A DNA stretch of 26,830 nucleotides from Spirochaetia bacterium (lineage in GTDB: Bacteria > Spirochaetota > Spirochaetia > Treponematales > Breznakiellaceae). How positions within the stretch are numbered: position 1 is the first letter of the stretch; each line of letters starts with the position of its first letter. The stretch spans positions 1-26,830 of the forward strand of contig BNUW01000015.1 of NCBI GenBank assembly GCA_025997655.1, written 5' to 3'. Positions 8,156 through 14,372 of this stretch are shown piece by piece. The notes beneath the pieces were generated by a model. That model was not told the DNA's origin. It worked only from the letters and a program-made list of their open reading frames with translations, and made no database searches. The translations under genes were made by a program, and so were the position numbers.

Positions 8156-9512
8156 TGTTTCTGCGTGTATCGCGGAAATAAAAAGCGTCTGCCCGGTCTG
8201 CCTCAACAGAATCGACGCCCAGTACCGGTTCAAGGGTGAAACAGTATTACTGACAAAAACCTGTGCCGAGCATGGCACGTTTGAAACCCCGGTCTGGGAG
8301 GGTGTGGAACACTTTCTTGCCTGGCGAGAACAACAAAACCCCGCCCAAGCGCCGGTTAATCCCGCCCGTAAAGCGGAACGGGGCTGCCCCTACGACTGCG
8401 GGCTCTGCGAAAATCACCGGCAGGCAAGCTGCTGCGTGCTCCTGGAACTTACCCGGCGCTGCGACCTGCATTGCCCCGTGTGTTTCGCCTCATCGGACAC
8501 TAATACTGCGGGTGACGATCCTTCACTGGAGACAATAGCCCGCTGGTATGATCGCATCCTCGACCAGGGCGGTCCTTTCAACATACAGCTCTCCGGAGGG
8601 GAACCCACCATGCGGGACGACCTGCCGGAGATCATCCGCATGGGGAAGGAAAAGGGCTTTAGCTTTTTTCAGCTCAACACCAACGGCCTGCGTATTGCAC
8701 GGGACCCGGAATATTTACCGGCCCTGGCAAAGGCGGGGCTCAATACGGTGTTTCTCCAGTTCGATTCCCTTACCGCCGAAGCCTGCGTTGCGCTCCGGGG
8801 ACGTGACATCGTTGCGGAAAAAAAACAGGCCATAAAAAACTGCGCCGATACAGGGCTTGGGGTAGTGCTTACCCCCACGGTGCGCCGGGGTGTCAACGAT
8901 GGGGAAATCGGGGCTATCATTGATTTTGCGGCGGCCCATCTGCCCACCGTGCGGGGCGTCCACTTCCAGCCCATGAGTTTCTTCGGCCGCTATGCAGGGG
9001 ACCCCGTAGCGGACCGGATCACCCTGAGCGCCTTGCTTACCCTGGCGGAGGAGCAAAGCGGCGGGCGTATCAAGGCGGCGGATTTCCTTCCCGGCGGGGC
9101 GGAGCATCCCCAGTGTTCCTTCCACGCCAAATACCGGGTGCGGGGGGGCAACTGGGAACTCCGCAAAAGTTCCGGCAACTCGGGATGCTGCGGCGGCGGC
9201 GGCTCCACCACCAGCGATACTGCGCGCCGTACCGTAGCCCGTCAGTGGTCGGCGGTAAAAAGCATGGCTCCACCAAAGGCTCTGCCGGGTTTCAACCTGG
9301 ACTCGCTGGACAAGTTCGTCACCATGGCGGAACAGCAGGAAAAGGAAACCATTGAGATTTCCGGTATGGCCTTCCAGGATGCATGGACGGTGGACCTCCA
9401 GCGCTTATCCCGGTGTTATATCAATATCGTCAGCCCGGAGGGGCTCCTGATGCCCTTCTGTGCGTATAACCTGACAGCCGCCGGGGGCAAGCCCCTGTAC
9501 CGGCAGAAATGA
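8103..9512 (+). CDS. trsS: Radical SAM protein TrsS-like, cysteine form
   Basis: A radical SAM enzyme of about 469 residues from the mop-associated cluster. The SAM/4Fe-4S motif is C120-DLH-C124-PV-C127, followed by LSGGEPTMRDDL. The N-terminus has a CPVCLNRI knuckle and a CPYDCGLCENH motif typical of the family. Late in the protein is GCCGGGGSTT (C362-C363); some relatives are selenoproteins in this kind of motif, but both codons here are TGC (9186-9191). The start is uncertain: there is no ATG or GTG in the right region. The TTG at 8103, with GGAGAAG 6 nt upstream, is best, and gives a 53-nt overlap with the preceding gene. It probably modifies a partner protein or cofactor of the aldehyde oxidoreductase system; the substrate is unknown. 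Its stop directly abuts the stop of the converging phosphatase gene. Confidence 0.83.
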   Translation: MLKLPKSSKPTASTRPNSVSACIAEIKSVCPVCLNRIDAQYRFKGETVLLTKTCAEHGTFETPVWEGVEHFLAWREQQNPAQAPVNPARKAERGCPYDCGLCENHRQASCCVLLELTRRCDLHCPVCFASSDTNTAGDDPSLETIARWYDRILDQGGPFNIQLSGGEPTMRDDLPEIIRMGKEKGFSFFQLNTNGLRIARDPEYLPALAKAGLNTVFLQFDSLTAEACVALRGRDIVAEKKQAIKNCADTGLGVVLTPTVRRGVNDGEIGAIIDFAAAHLPTVRGVHFQPMSFFGRYAGDPVADRITLSALLTLAEEQSGGRIKAADFLPGGAEHPQCSFHAKYRVRGGNWELRKSSGNSGCCGGGGSTTSDTARRTVARQWSAVKSMAPPKALPGFNLDSLDKFVTMAEQQEKETIEISGMAFQDAWTVDLQRLSRCYINIVSPEGLLMPFCAYNLTAAGGKPLYRQK

Positions 9513-10106
9513 TTAAACACCGGTACGGAACTGACCGTTCTCATAGTTCACCGTAAAAATACCACCGTAGGGGACTTGGTAGTAAAACAGATCGTTTAAG
9601 TCGCGGCTCTCTGCGTAACAGAGAAAGGACCGTATGAGACCGGCGTGGGTGATGATGCAGACCTCCGGCCTCCGGAAGTCCCGTCCCGCAGCGGCTATGG
9701 CGGTAATAGCCTGCACCGCCCGGGTCTGGCACCGGCGGAAGGACTCTCCGCCTTCGGGAGAAAATTCGGCCATGGTACGTCCCCTGATTTTATATGCCTC
9801 AGGAACGGTGTTTTTAATCTCCTGAACAGACCGGTACTCCCAGCTCCCCATATTGATTTCCGTCAATTCCGGAATTGCAATCACCGGCGGCAGCCCCAGT
9901 TTGCCGGCGATAATTTCCGCAAACCTGCTGCACCGCATTAGGGGGCTTGTGTAGATCACCCCTATTCCCGTACCCGCAAGCCGAACCGCCGCCTGTTCAG
10001 CCTGGGCAACACCTTCGGGAGAGAGGGGCAAATCGGTACGGGCAATATAGCGCTTCACCGAATCCGGAAAGAGCGGTAAACCGTGCCGCAGGATATACAG
10101 TTTCAG
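9513..10106 (-). CDS. Histidine phosphatase (phosphoglycerate-mutase-like), apparent CTG start
   Basis: A phosphatase of about 197 residues of the RHG branch (cobC/alpha-ribazole phosphatase, PhoE-like). The phosphorylated-His motif LYILRHG lies at the very N-terminus, with LPLSPEG, SPLMRCSRFAE, ELTEINMGSWE and the second catalytic His in ITHAGLIRSF. A GTG at 10058 would remove the RHG motif. Reading upstream to the nearest in-frame stop finds no ATG, GTG or TTG, so the likely start is the CTG at 10106. That CTG overlaps the TGA of the TOBE gene (CTGA), implying coupled re-initiation. The substrate is unknown; the pairing with a molbindin-like gene and convergence with the mop cluster hint at a phosphorylated cofactor intermediate. 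If the CTG reading is wrong, a frameshift or sequencing error is the alternative. Confidence 0.8.
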   Translation of the reverse strand: MKLYILRHGLPLFPDSVKRYIARTDLPLSPEGVAQAEQAAVRLAGTGIGVIYTSPLMRCSRFAEIIAGKLGLPPVIAIPELTEINMGSWEYRSVQEIKNTVPEAYKIRGRTMAEFSPEGGESFRRCQTRAVQAITAIAAAGRDFRRPEVCIITHAGLIRSFLCYAESRDLNDLFYYQVPYGGIFTVNYENGQFRTGV

Positions 10107-10315
10107 TGATCCGTGCCAATCATCACCGAGGTGGCCTTGATGATAGCGTAGGCTTCGTCCCCCGCTTTAAGTCCCAGTTCCTTGATGGCATCCAGGGAAA
10201 TGGTAGCGGAGACCTTGTTCCCCCCGCCGATGTCCAGGACCACGATGCCGTTCACCGATCCTTCCTTGATGCTTATCACCTTTCCCTTTAACTGATTTCG
10301 TGCGCTGATCTTCAT
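10103..10315 (-). CDS. Molbindin-like TOBE-domain protein
   Basis: A 70-residue protein that is a single TOBE/Mop domain: SARNQLKGKVISIKEGSVNG, then SATISLDAIKELGLKAGDE and AYAIIKATSVMIG. Such molbindins oligomerise and bind molybdate or tungstate oxyanions for storage or sensing in the cytosol. GAGGAGA (reverse strand) lies correctly before the ATG at 10315. It is the first gene of a two-gene operon with the histidine phosphatase, whose start overlaps its stop. With the Mo-enzyme cluster next door, molybdate homeostasis is the natural role. Confidence 0.93.
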   Translation of the reverse strand: MKISARNQLKGKVISIKEGSVNGIVVLDIGGGNKVSATISLDAIKELGLKAGDEAYAIIKATSVMIGTDH

Positions 10316-10344
10316 AGCAGTATCTCCTCTTGATTTCCTTTGTT

Positions 10345-10372
10345 TGTATCAACTATTTTCTGGTAAAGTCAA
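10345..10372 (-). promoter_or_regulatory. Possible promoter of TOBE/phosphatase operon
   Basis: Reverse-strand TTGACT (10372-10367) is followed after 16 bp by GATACA (10350-10345). The -35 is good and the -10 weak. Confidence 0.4.
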
Positions 10373-10428
10373 GGGGTATGAAAAAATATACACCTTTTCC
10401 TTTCAAGTACCGATCCTACCCCGGTGAT

Positions 10429-10824
10429 TTAGCCTGTCCAGTCTTCGATCGTAATGCCGGGAACCCGTTCGAATTCCTGGACATTATGGGTAACCAGGAT
10501 GCCATTATTCGCCAATACCGTAGCGGCGGTGATAAGATCGTTTGGACCAATAATGGCGTCTTGTTTTTCCAGGTAAGAGCGGATAAGCGCATATCGCCTG
10601 GCGGCATCATCATCAAATGAGACAATTTCAAACGCGGCAAAAAATTCTTCCCATATTTCACGAGTTATACTGCGGGCGCCCTTTTCAACGCCGGTCAGTA
10701 TTTCCGCTTCTGCTATTGAAGGTATTTTTATGCTGCCCGGAGAAACGGTGAGCAGCTTTTTACTGAGCGCCGGGTATTGATCCCGAAGGAAATACAGACA
10801 AATGTTTGAATCAAGAAAATACAT
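10429..10824 (-). CDS. vapC: PIN-domain toxin (VapC-like)
   Basis: A PIN-fold ribonuclease of 131 residues. The acidic residues expected for the Mg2+ site are present: MYFLDSNI at the N-terminus, AEAEILTGVEK, PNDLITAATVL and THNVQEF. Such toxins cleave specific RNAs, often initiator tRNA. The ATG at 10824 overlaps the antitoxin stop (TAATG), a typical coupled arrangement, and gives the usual VapC N-terminus; in-frame ATGs at 10833 and 10845 would only add 3-7 residues. It is encoded downstream of and co-transcribed with its antitoxin. Confidence 0.88.
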   Translation of the reverse strand: MYFLDSNICLYFLRDQYPALSKKLLTVSPGSIKIPSIAEAEILTGVEKGARSITREIWEEFFAAFEIVSFDDDAARRYALIRSYLEKQDAIIGPNDLITAATVLANNGILVTHNVQEFERVPGITIEDWTG

Positions 10825-11054
10825 TACCGGCATTCCCGCGGGCAATCATCTTCAAATTTTCCCTGGGGCGGTATTTCAAAGGGTGTTTCTTTAAGGGTTC
10901 CGCATAAAAGCGAAAAGCCCGCAGGGTATTCGTCTTTAATTGATTTTTTCAAGGCTTTTCCCACCCATTTTGACAGGGATAGCCGATCCTGCTTTGCCCT
11001 GATTTCAACTTTTTGTAACGTATCCGTGTCGATATAAAGTGATATTTGCGGCAT
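10824..11054 (-). CDS. Ribbon-helix-helix antitoxin (VapB-like)
   Basis: A 76-residue protein. The N-terminal half (PQISLYIDTDTLQKVEIRAK, then LSLSKWVGKAL) is a ribbon-helix-helix DNA-binding domain. The C-terminal part (FEIPPQGKFEDDCP) is the acidic, probably disordered toxin-binding tail. The ATG at 11054 follows GGAGG. It would neutralise the PIN toxin encoded immediately downstream and repress the shared promoter at 11072-11100. Confidence 0.82.
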   Translation of the reverse strand: MPQISLYIDTDTLQKVEIRAKQDRLSLSKWVGKALKKSIKDEYPAGFSLLCGTLKETPFEIPPQGKFEDDCPRECR

Positions 11055-11071
11055 AGGCGCCCTCCATATTT

Positions 11072-11100
11072 AGTATAGTATGGGCCAAGTATAATTACAA
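11072..11100 (-). promoter_or_regulatory. Promoter of RHH/PIN toxin-antitoxin operon
   Basis: Reverse-strand TTGTAA (11100-11095), 17-bp spacer, TATACT (11077-11072), about 18 nt before the antitoxin ATG. Confidence 0.6.
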
Positions 11101-11134
11101 GTATATTTGTTTATAGGGATAGGGGAGGCCGATC

Positions 11135-11458
11135 CTACCCCTTTCCCCAGAAATTTTCCTCAAAATCGTTCAACCTGCCGGAAATAACCGCCTCAATATC
11201 CGCTGAAATGTCCTTCCGGAGCTTCCGTACCGCCGCCATCTGCATAGGTTCCATGGAAAACAGCTGGGGGGAGTCGATTTCCAGGGCCTGGGCCAGGCGT
11301 TCAAGCATTTCGGGGGAGGGGAATTGCTGTTCGATTTCGATTTTACCTATATAACCGGTCGCCGTATCTACCTTTTCCGCCAATTCGGACTGGGATAGGC
11401 CGAGGTTTTTCCGGTGTTCCTTCATGTTGGAAGCCAACAAATGCCTAAGGCTCGTCAT
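11135..11458 (-). CDS. XRE-family transcriptional regulator
   Basis: A 107-residue protein whose residues 8-65 form a Cro/CI-type HTH (MKEHRKNLGLSQSELAEKVD, GYIGKIE, PSPEMLERLAQALEI), followed by a short helical tail. The ATG at 11458 has AAGG about 12 nt upstream; a TTG immediately before it is less likely. It diverges from the lipoprotein gene at 11707, and the two promoters overlap around 11509-11515, so it probably represses itself and perhaps that neighbour. It is not obviously part of the RHH/PIN pair downstream. Confidence 0.87.
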   Translation of the reverse strand: MTSLRHLLASNMKEHRKNLGLSQSELAEKVDTATGYIGKIEIEQQFPSPEMLERLAQALEIDSPQLFSMEPMQMAAVRKLRKDISADIEAVISGRLNDFEENFWGKG

Positions 11459-11508
11459 CAAAATACAACCTTATTAATGATAAAATTGATATACCTACCT
11501 AATAAGTA

Positions 11509-11538
11509 TTGACAATGTTCGATTGGGTCTGATATAAT
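11509..11538 (+). promoter_or_regulatory. Consensus sigma-70 promoter driving the lipoprotein gene
   Basis: TTGACA (11509-11514), 18-bp spacer, TATAAT (11533-11538): both hexamers are perfect. The -35 overlaps a reverse-strand TTGTCA that could serve the divergent XRE gene. The transcript would carry a leader of about 160 nt containing the palindrome CATGATAATAATCATG (11564-11579). Confidence 0.85.
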
Positions 11539-11706
11539 TATTTAAGCTTGATTAGGTCATATTCATGATAATAATCATGGCTGATACCCGGCTGGGGTAT
11601 GAAGGAGATGTGGGAAAATGGTGTTATGCGAAACGGTTTCCCGGTGGAATAATCGTTGATTATTGGAAACATATTCGCATAAAACCTCAGTTTTTTGGAG
11701 GTATAT

Positions 11707-12120
11707 ATGAAAAAGAGGTTTGTTTTAATGGCAATGTTCGCCGTGGTGCTGGCATTTGGTTTCGTTCTTGTCGGATGTGGCGGGGATGACGATGGTGGAA
11801 CCCCAGCCGGTGGTGGCGGTGGACTATTGGCAAACAGTATTAGTGGGACTACCTGGGTGTATACTAGCTCGGAAGGGGGGACGATAACCTTAGAATTTAC
11901 GGACACTGTGAGTGGAAAATATACTGTGGATGAGAATGGTGATACAGGAGATTTTACGTATATCTACGCAGATTCTGCAGGAACTTTTTCTCCTGATACA
12001 TGGACTGAAGATGAAGTTAAATCTTCTGCATTTATTGTCGATACCACAGCAAAAACATTTCAACTAACAACGAAAGCTTTTTATGCGGATAACCCTGCCA
12101 TCTACCACTTGGTAGAATAG
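11707..12120 (+). CDS. Small hypothetical lipoprotein
   Basis: A 137-residue predicted lipoprotein. MKKRFVLMAMFAVVLAFGFV is a signal peptide ending in the lipobox LVGC with Cys24. A Gly/Asp-rich linker follows, then a beta-rich domain (SISGTTWVYTSSEGGTITLE, TGDFTYIYADSAGTF) of the kind seen in lipocalin-like surface lipoproteins of treponemes. GGAGG (11697-11701) precedes the ATG at 11707. The function is unknown. It is transcribed from a consensus promoter and closed by a terminator at 12217. Composition is more AT-rich than the backbone, consistent with the accessory region. Confidence 0.85.
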   Translation: MKKRFVLMAMFAVVLAFGFVLVGCGGDDDGGTPAGGGGGLLANSISGTTWVYTSSEGGTITLEFTDTVSGKYTVDENGDTGDFTYIYADSAGTFSPDTWTEDEVKSSAFIVDTTAKTFQLTTKAFYADNPAIYHLVE

Positions 12121-12149
12121 CAAGTAGTCAAATTGTCTGACACAGGTAA

Positions 12150-12295
12150 GCGCAGAGGTGCCTGGCACCGTTTGAAATTAGCGCGTAAGCGCAGCCGAAA
12201 AAAGGTGATACCGGAGCCGGAGCGGGAACAGAGCCCGTTCCGGTTTTTTTCTGCGGGGGAGAAATTATTAATAGAGCCGGTGTAGCGGCTGGTCA
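12150..12295. repeat. Split repeat, copy 1 (remnant of a retropepsin-gene 3' end)
   Basis: Two segments recur at 14861-14922. The 20-mer at 12150-12169 (GCGCAGAGGTGCCTGGCACC) matches 14861-14880 with 2 differences; 12258-12295 matches 14885-14922 with 1 difference in 38. Here the segments are 88 bp apart (terminator between), there only 4 bp. In reverse, 12258-12295 reads as the last codons of a retropepsin-like gene (DQPLHRLY-stop), so this is a fossil of a second copy. Confidence 0.7.
12217..12250 (+). terminator. Intrinsic terminator after lipoprotein gene
   Basis: CCGGAGCGGG (12217-12226) pairs with CCCGTTCCGG (12234-12243, one G-T wobble), loop AACAGAG, then seven T. Confidence 0.85.
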
Positions 12296-12301
12296 ATGTG
12301 G

Positions 12302-12412
12302 GCTCGTTGGAAGATAGAGAATGAGAACAATAAGGTCCTGAAAAACTATGGATACCACCTTGAACACAATTTCGGCCATGGGTGGAACGGTTACAATCGT
12401 GGGAAAAAACAT
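12302..12412 (+). pseudogene. Transposase C-terminal fragment
   Basis: A short frame reads ARWKIENENNKVLKNYGYHL then EHNFGHG. I recognise the W-x-IENE...KNxGYHLEHNFGHG pattern from the C-terminal region of DDE transposases. Similarity ends after HG, where the sequence runs into the acetyltransferase fragment. There is no start codon, ribosome binding site or terminal inverted repeat. It is a relic, not a working insertion sequence; the exact IS family is uncertain. Confidence 0.5.
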
Positions 12413-12417
12413 GGATA

Positions 12418-12564
12418 TGTGTTGGGAGCAGTATTGCCAATAATATAAAAATAGGAAAAAATTGTGTTATTGGGGCAGGGGCTGTTGTAATAAAAGACGT
12501 ACCCAATAATGTATTAGTGGCAGATGTACCTGCAAAAATAAAAAATACGCTACGACCGCAGTAG
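12418..12564 (+). pseudogene. Hexapeptide-repeat acyltransferase, C-terminal fragment
   Basis: The frame ending at 12564 reads GSSIANNIKIGKNCVIGAGA, VVIKDVPNNVLVADVPAKI. This is the last left-handed beta-helix turns and C-terminal PAK motif of a sugar or sialic-acid O-acetyltransferase (NeuD/LpxA-like). The N-terminal 100 or more residues are absent and the fragment is fused to transposase remains, so it is a pseudogene. Confidence 0.7.
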
Positions 12565-12742
12565 AGGGCTCTATCCGTCCCTGTTTTAAGGATGATTTGT
12601 ACAAGAATGCCTTAGATGGCCGGGATACGGATCATACTACCTTGACAACAATATCAAAATATAGTGCTATATCAATGTGAACTCCAAACACCGGAAGTCC
12701 CTATTTAGGTCTGGCCTGTAGTCTCGCGGTTGCGACGCGGTG
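12565..12742. other. Non-coding or decayed DNA
   Basis: No convincing gene. A 38-codon open stretch from about 12565 to 12679 (FKDDLYKNALDGRDTD...) has no start or recognisable family. TTGACA at 12642 lacks a good -10. Confidence 0.4.
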
Positions 12743-12880
12743 ATGCGAAAAACAGATGAACGTATTGACAAAATGATGGCAAAGGTTGACCGGGTATCCG
12801 AAAATCTTGGCGGCGTAAACAGGTCGTTATGTGCAATTGTGCCTAAGATTTTTTATAAAATATTGTGTAAAAACGCTTGA
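12743..12880 (+). pseudogene. Truncated coiled-coil gene fragment at the cassette boundary
   Basis: An ATG at 12743 opens a 45-codon frame: RTDERIDKMMAKVDRVSENL-like heptads and then GGVNRSL. This resembles the coiled-coil segment before the nuclease-like domain of DUF3782-type proteins (x-NLGGVNxSLG). The resemblance stops exactly where cassette 1 begins (G12826/T12827), and the rest (CAIVPKIFYKIL) is cassette sequence. The gene therefore appears to have been cut by cassette insertion. The family assignment is tentative. Confidence 0.4.
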
Positions 12881-12906
12881 CAAGGATTAAGAGTTGTGTT
12901 CAATAT
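12877..12906 (+). promoter_or_regulatory. Possible cassette-borne promoter
   Basis: TTGACA at 12877-12882 has only weak -10 candidates (CAATAT at 12901-12906, 18-bp spacer). The stretch AAAAACGCTTGACAA (12870-12884) recurs with one change in cassette 2 (14125-14139). Confidence 0.4.
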
Positions 12907-12945
12907 GAAAATATAAAAATTTTTAAGCAAAACTAGAGGAGAAAT

Positions 12946-13806
12946 ATGAAAACTACAAGAAAACTGAACAAAGTTCTGTTGCAGGTAGGAATGTCCGTCA
13001 TGATACTAGCATTGGAATTAGTGAGTATTGGGTGTGTCAGTACAATGTGGTTTGAACCTCCTGAGCGGCATACGGTAGATAAAAATTACTGGAGGGAGCA
13101 GGCTCAGCAGCGTATTCTTCCAGCTCAGAATACCTTTAATGACCGCCTTTATGCTTCACATGACAGTGCCGGTAATCAGGTAATATTGGATATAGTGCCG
13201 GGGACTAAAATATATAATATAGGGGATATTTTTTGTGAATATGCGGTTTCTTTCCGGTCGGTCGATATGCCGAACGATATAAGGCAGCAACTTCAAAGAT
13301 ACAGAACAGTTGACGGTATTACGTATTATGATTATGTGGTCAGCTATGTTGACAGAATTGTTTTATCCCCAAGATTTTTTGATAACAGAAATAGTGGTAC
13401 GTCCTTTTCCTCTAATAACGTATACCCGACGGATCGCGTGGTTATTATGAATAATTCTCATTTTAATGTTACAAATACTGGTCTCTTTATAGCTTTTTTA
13501 GATGTGCTTGTTCACGAGACTGGACATCACCATCTAAATGATTTAAAAAAACTAGGAATCGTTACTGCAAGTACTTACGGTACAAAGGGAGAACGTTTTG
13601 CTCATTTACAGCAAATGGCTTTTAATGAAATCTTGTTAATGAACCCAGATAATTATAAAAATAAATTTGTGCTCAAAGAGCGTATAAGCCGATGGTCAAC
13701 ACGTATTGCCGCGTGTAACGAGAGTTTGGGCTTGCCGGTGGATAATCATGAAATCTTGCCACAAAGTGTATATGCACCAGTGCCGAAAAATCAGGCAACG
13801 CCATAA
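12946..13806 (+). CDS. Predicted lipoprotein with HETGH zinc-metallopeptidase motif
   Basis: A 286-residue protein with a signal peptide (about 1-29) and a lipobox-like VSIGC (Cys30), so probably anchored to a membrane facing the periplasm or outside. The central domain is unrecognised. Residues 187-197 read VLVHETGHHHL: H190-E191-x-x-H194 matches the HExxH zinc/catalytic motif of metallopeptidases, in the expected hydrophobic helix. A third ligand could be E216 or H220 (ERFAHLQQMAFNE). AGAGGAG precedes the ATG at 12946. It is the only gene of cassette 1 and has low GC. The substrate is unknown; bacteriolytic or host-protein cleavage are possibilities only. Confidence 0.85.
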   Translation: MKTTRKLNKVLLQVGMSVMILALELVSIGCVSTMWFEPPERHTVDKNYWREQAQQRILPAQNTFNDRLYASHDSAGNQVILDIVPGTKIYNIGDIFCEYAVSFRSVDMPNDIRQQLQRYRTVDGITYYDYVVSYVDRIVLSPRFFDNRNSGTSFSSNNVYPTDRVVIMNNSHFNVTNTGLFIAFLDVLVHETGHHHLNDLKKLGIVTASTYGTKGERFAHLQQMAFNEILLMNPDNYKNKFVLKERISRWSTRIAACNESLGLPVDNHEILPQSVYAPVPKNQATP

Positions 13807-13986
13807 ACAAAAGGTTTTATATATTTTTCATCGTTGTAAAAATAACAAATGGAACAAAGGTGTTTTTGGTGAGATTAAGATTATAAAGAAATAATAGCAA
13901 ATACATTTTACGAATTTATAATAAAAATGATAAAGAGTATATAAATTAAGTATTATAAAAATTAAGAATATAAAATAATGGGGTAC
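13807..13986. other. AT-rich 3' spacer of cassette 1
   Basis: About 180 bp of AT-rich DNA between the metallopeptidase gene and attC 1, without a credible gene or terminator. Confidence 0.5.
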
Positions 13987-14070
13987 GGCACAACTGCACA
14001 TAACATACGCTATACGCTGCGCCGCAGTAGCGGCTTGGCTTATAGCTTTCACGTTATATGCAATTAAAAC
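13987..14070 (+). other. attC-like recombination site 1
   Basis: R''-like ACATAAC (13998-14004) and R'-like GTTATAT (14053-14059) lie 62 bp apart end to end. Between them are nested pairs GCTATA (14010-14015)/TATAGC (14041-14046) and GCCGC/GCGGC (14021-14025/14030-14034) with loop AGTA. The layout R''-L''-hairpin-L'-R' and the length match integron attC sites. The R' does not fit GTTRRRY exactly, so this is a variant core. Confidence 0.68.
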
Positions 14071-14132
14071 CTGAAATTTCTGAAAAAACTATGAGGATCG
14101 AGGAAAAATGATAAAAATATGCTTAAAAACAC

Positions 14133-14160
14133 TTGACAAAGCATACTTCTTTATGATACT
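14133..14160 (+). promoter_or_regulatory. Promoter of cassette-borne vapBC
   Basis: TTGACA (14133-14138), 16-bp spacer, GATACT (14155-14160), about 20 nt before the VapB ATG. Confidence 0.6.
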
Positions 14161-14180
14161 CCATGTAATAGAAGATATTT

Positions 14181-14372
14181 ATGAGAACTACCTTGGATTT
14201 ACCTGATACATTAATCTCAGAGGCTATGGAAATAACAAATATTTCCACAAAAAAAGATGTTGTTATGAAGGCATTAGAGAATTTAATTCGTGGAGAAAAG
14301 ATCAAAGGCATTAAGAATTATGCCGGAAAAATCGATTTGGGAATTGATCTTGAGAAGATGAGAAAAAGATGA
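14181..14372 (+). CDS. vapB: VapB-type antitoxin
   Basis: A 63-residue protein: MRTTLDLPDTLISEAMEIT then STKKDVVMKALENLIRGEK is the ribbon-helix-helix DNA-binding domain of the VapB/DUF2191 family, and the tail YAGKIDLGIDLEKMRKR is the toxin-binding arm. The stop overlaps the toxin start (ATGA, 4 nt). The ribosome binding site is weak (GAAGA). It lies inside cassette 2 with its own promoter. It should neutralise the PIN toxin and autorepress. Confidence 0.9.
   Translation: MRTTLDLPDTLISEAMEITNISTKKDVVMKALENLIRGEKIKGIKNYAGKIDLGIDLEKMRKR

Larger units (their letters stand above)
12827..14053 (+). mobile_element. Integron-type gene cassette 1 (lipoprotein metalloprotease + attC)
   Basis: A 1227-bp unit from T12827 (after G12826) to G14053. 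Its first bases (GTTATGTGCAATTGTGCC, 12826-12843) are the reverse complement of the arm GGCACAACTGCACATAAC (13987-14004) at its 3' end, 17 of 18 matching. On circularisation, the start and end would form one complete palindromic attC. One gene in forward orientation lies upstream of the attC, as in integron cassettes. It is AT-rich compared with the chromosome. No IntI gene is in the window. Confidence 0.72.

Noticed and set aside
11565..11789. 74-codon frame in the lipoprotein leader
   Set aside because: Overlaps the lipoprotein start out of frame and has no recognisable feature; at most a leader peptide.
12301..12445. A functional insertion sequence
   Set aside because: Only the transposase C-terminal fragment is present, with no terminal inverted repeats or target duplication.
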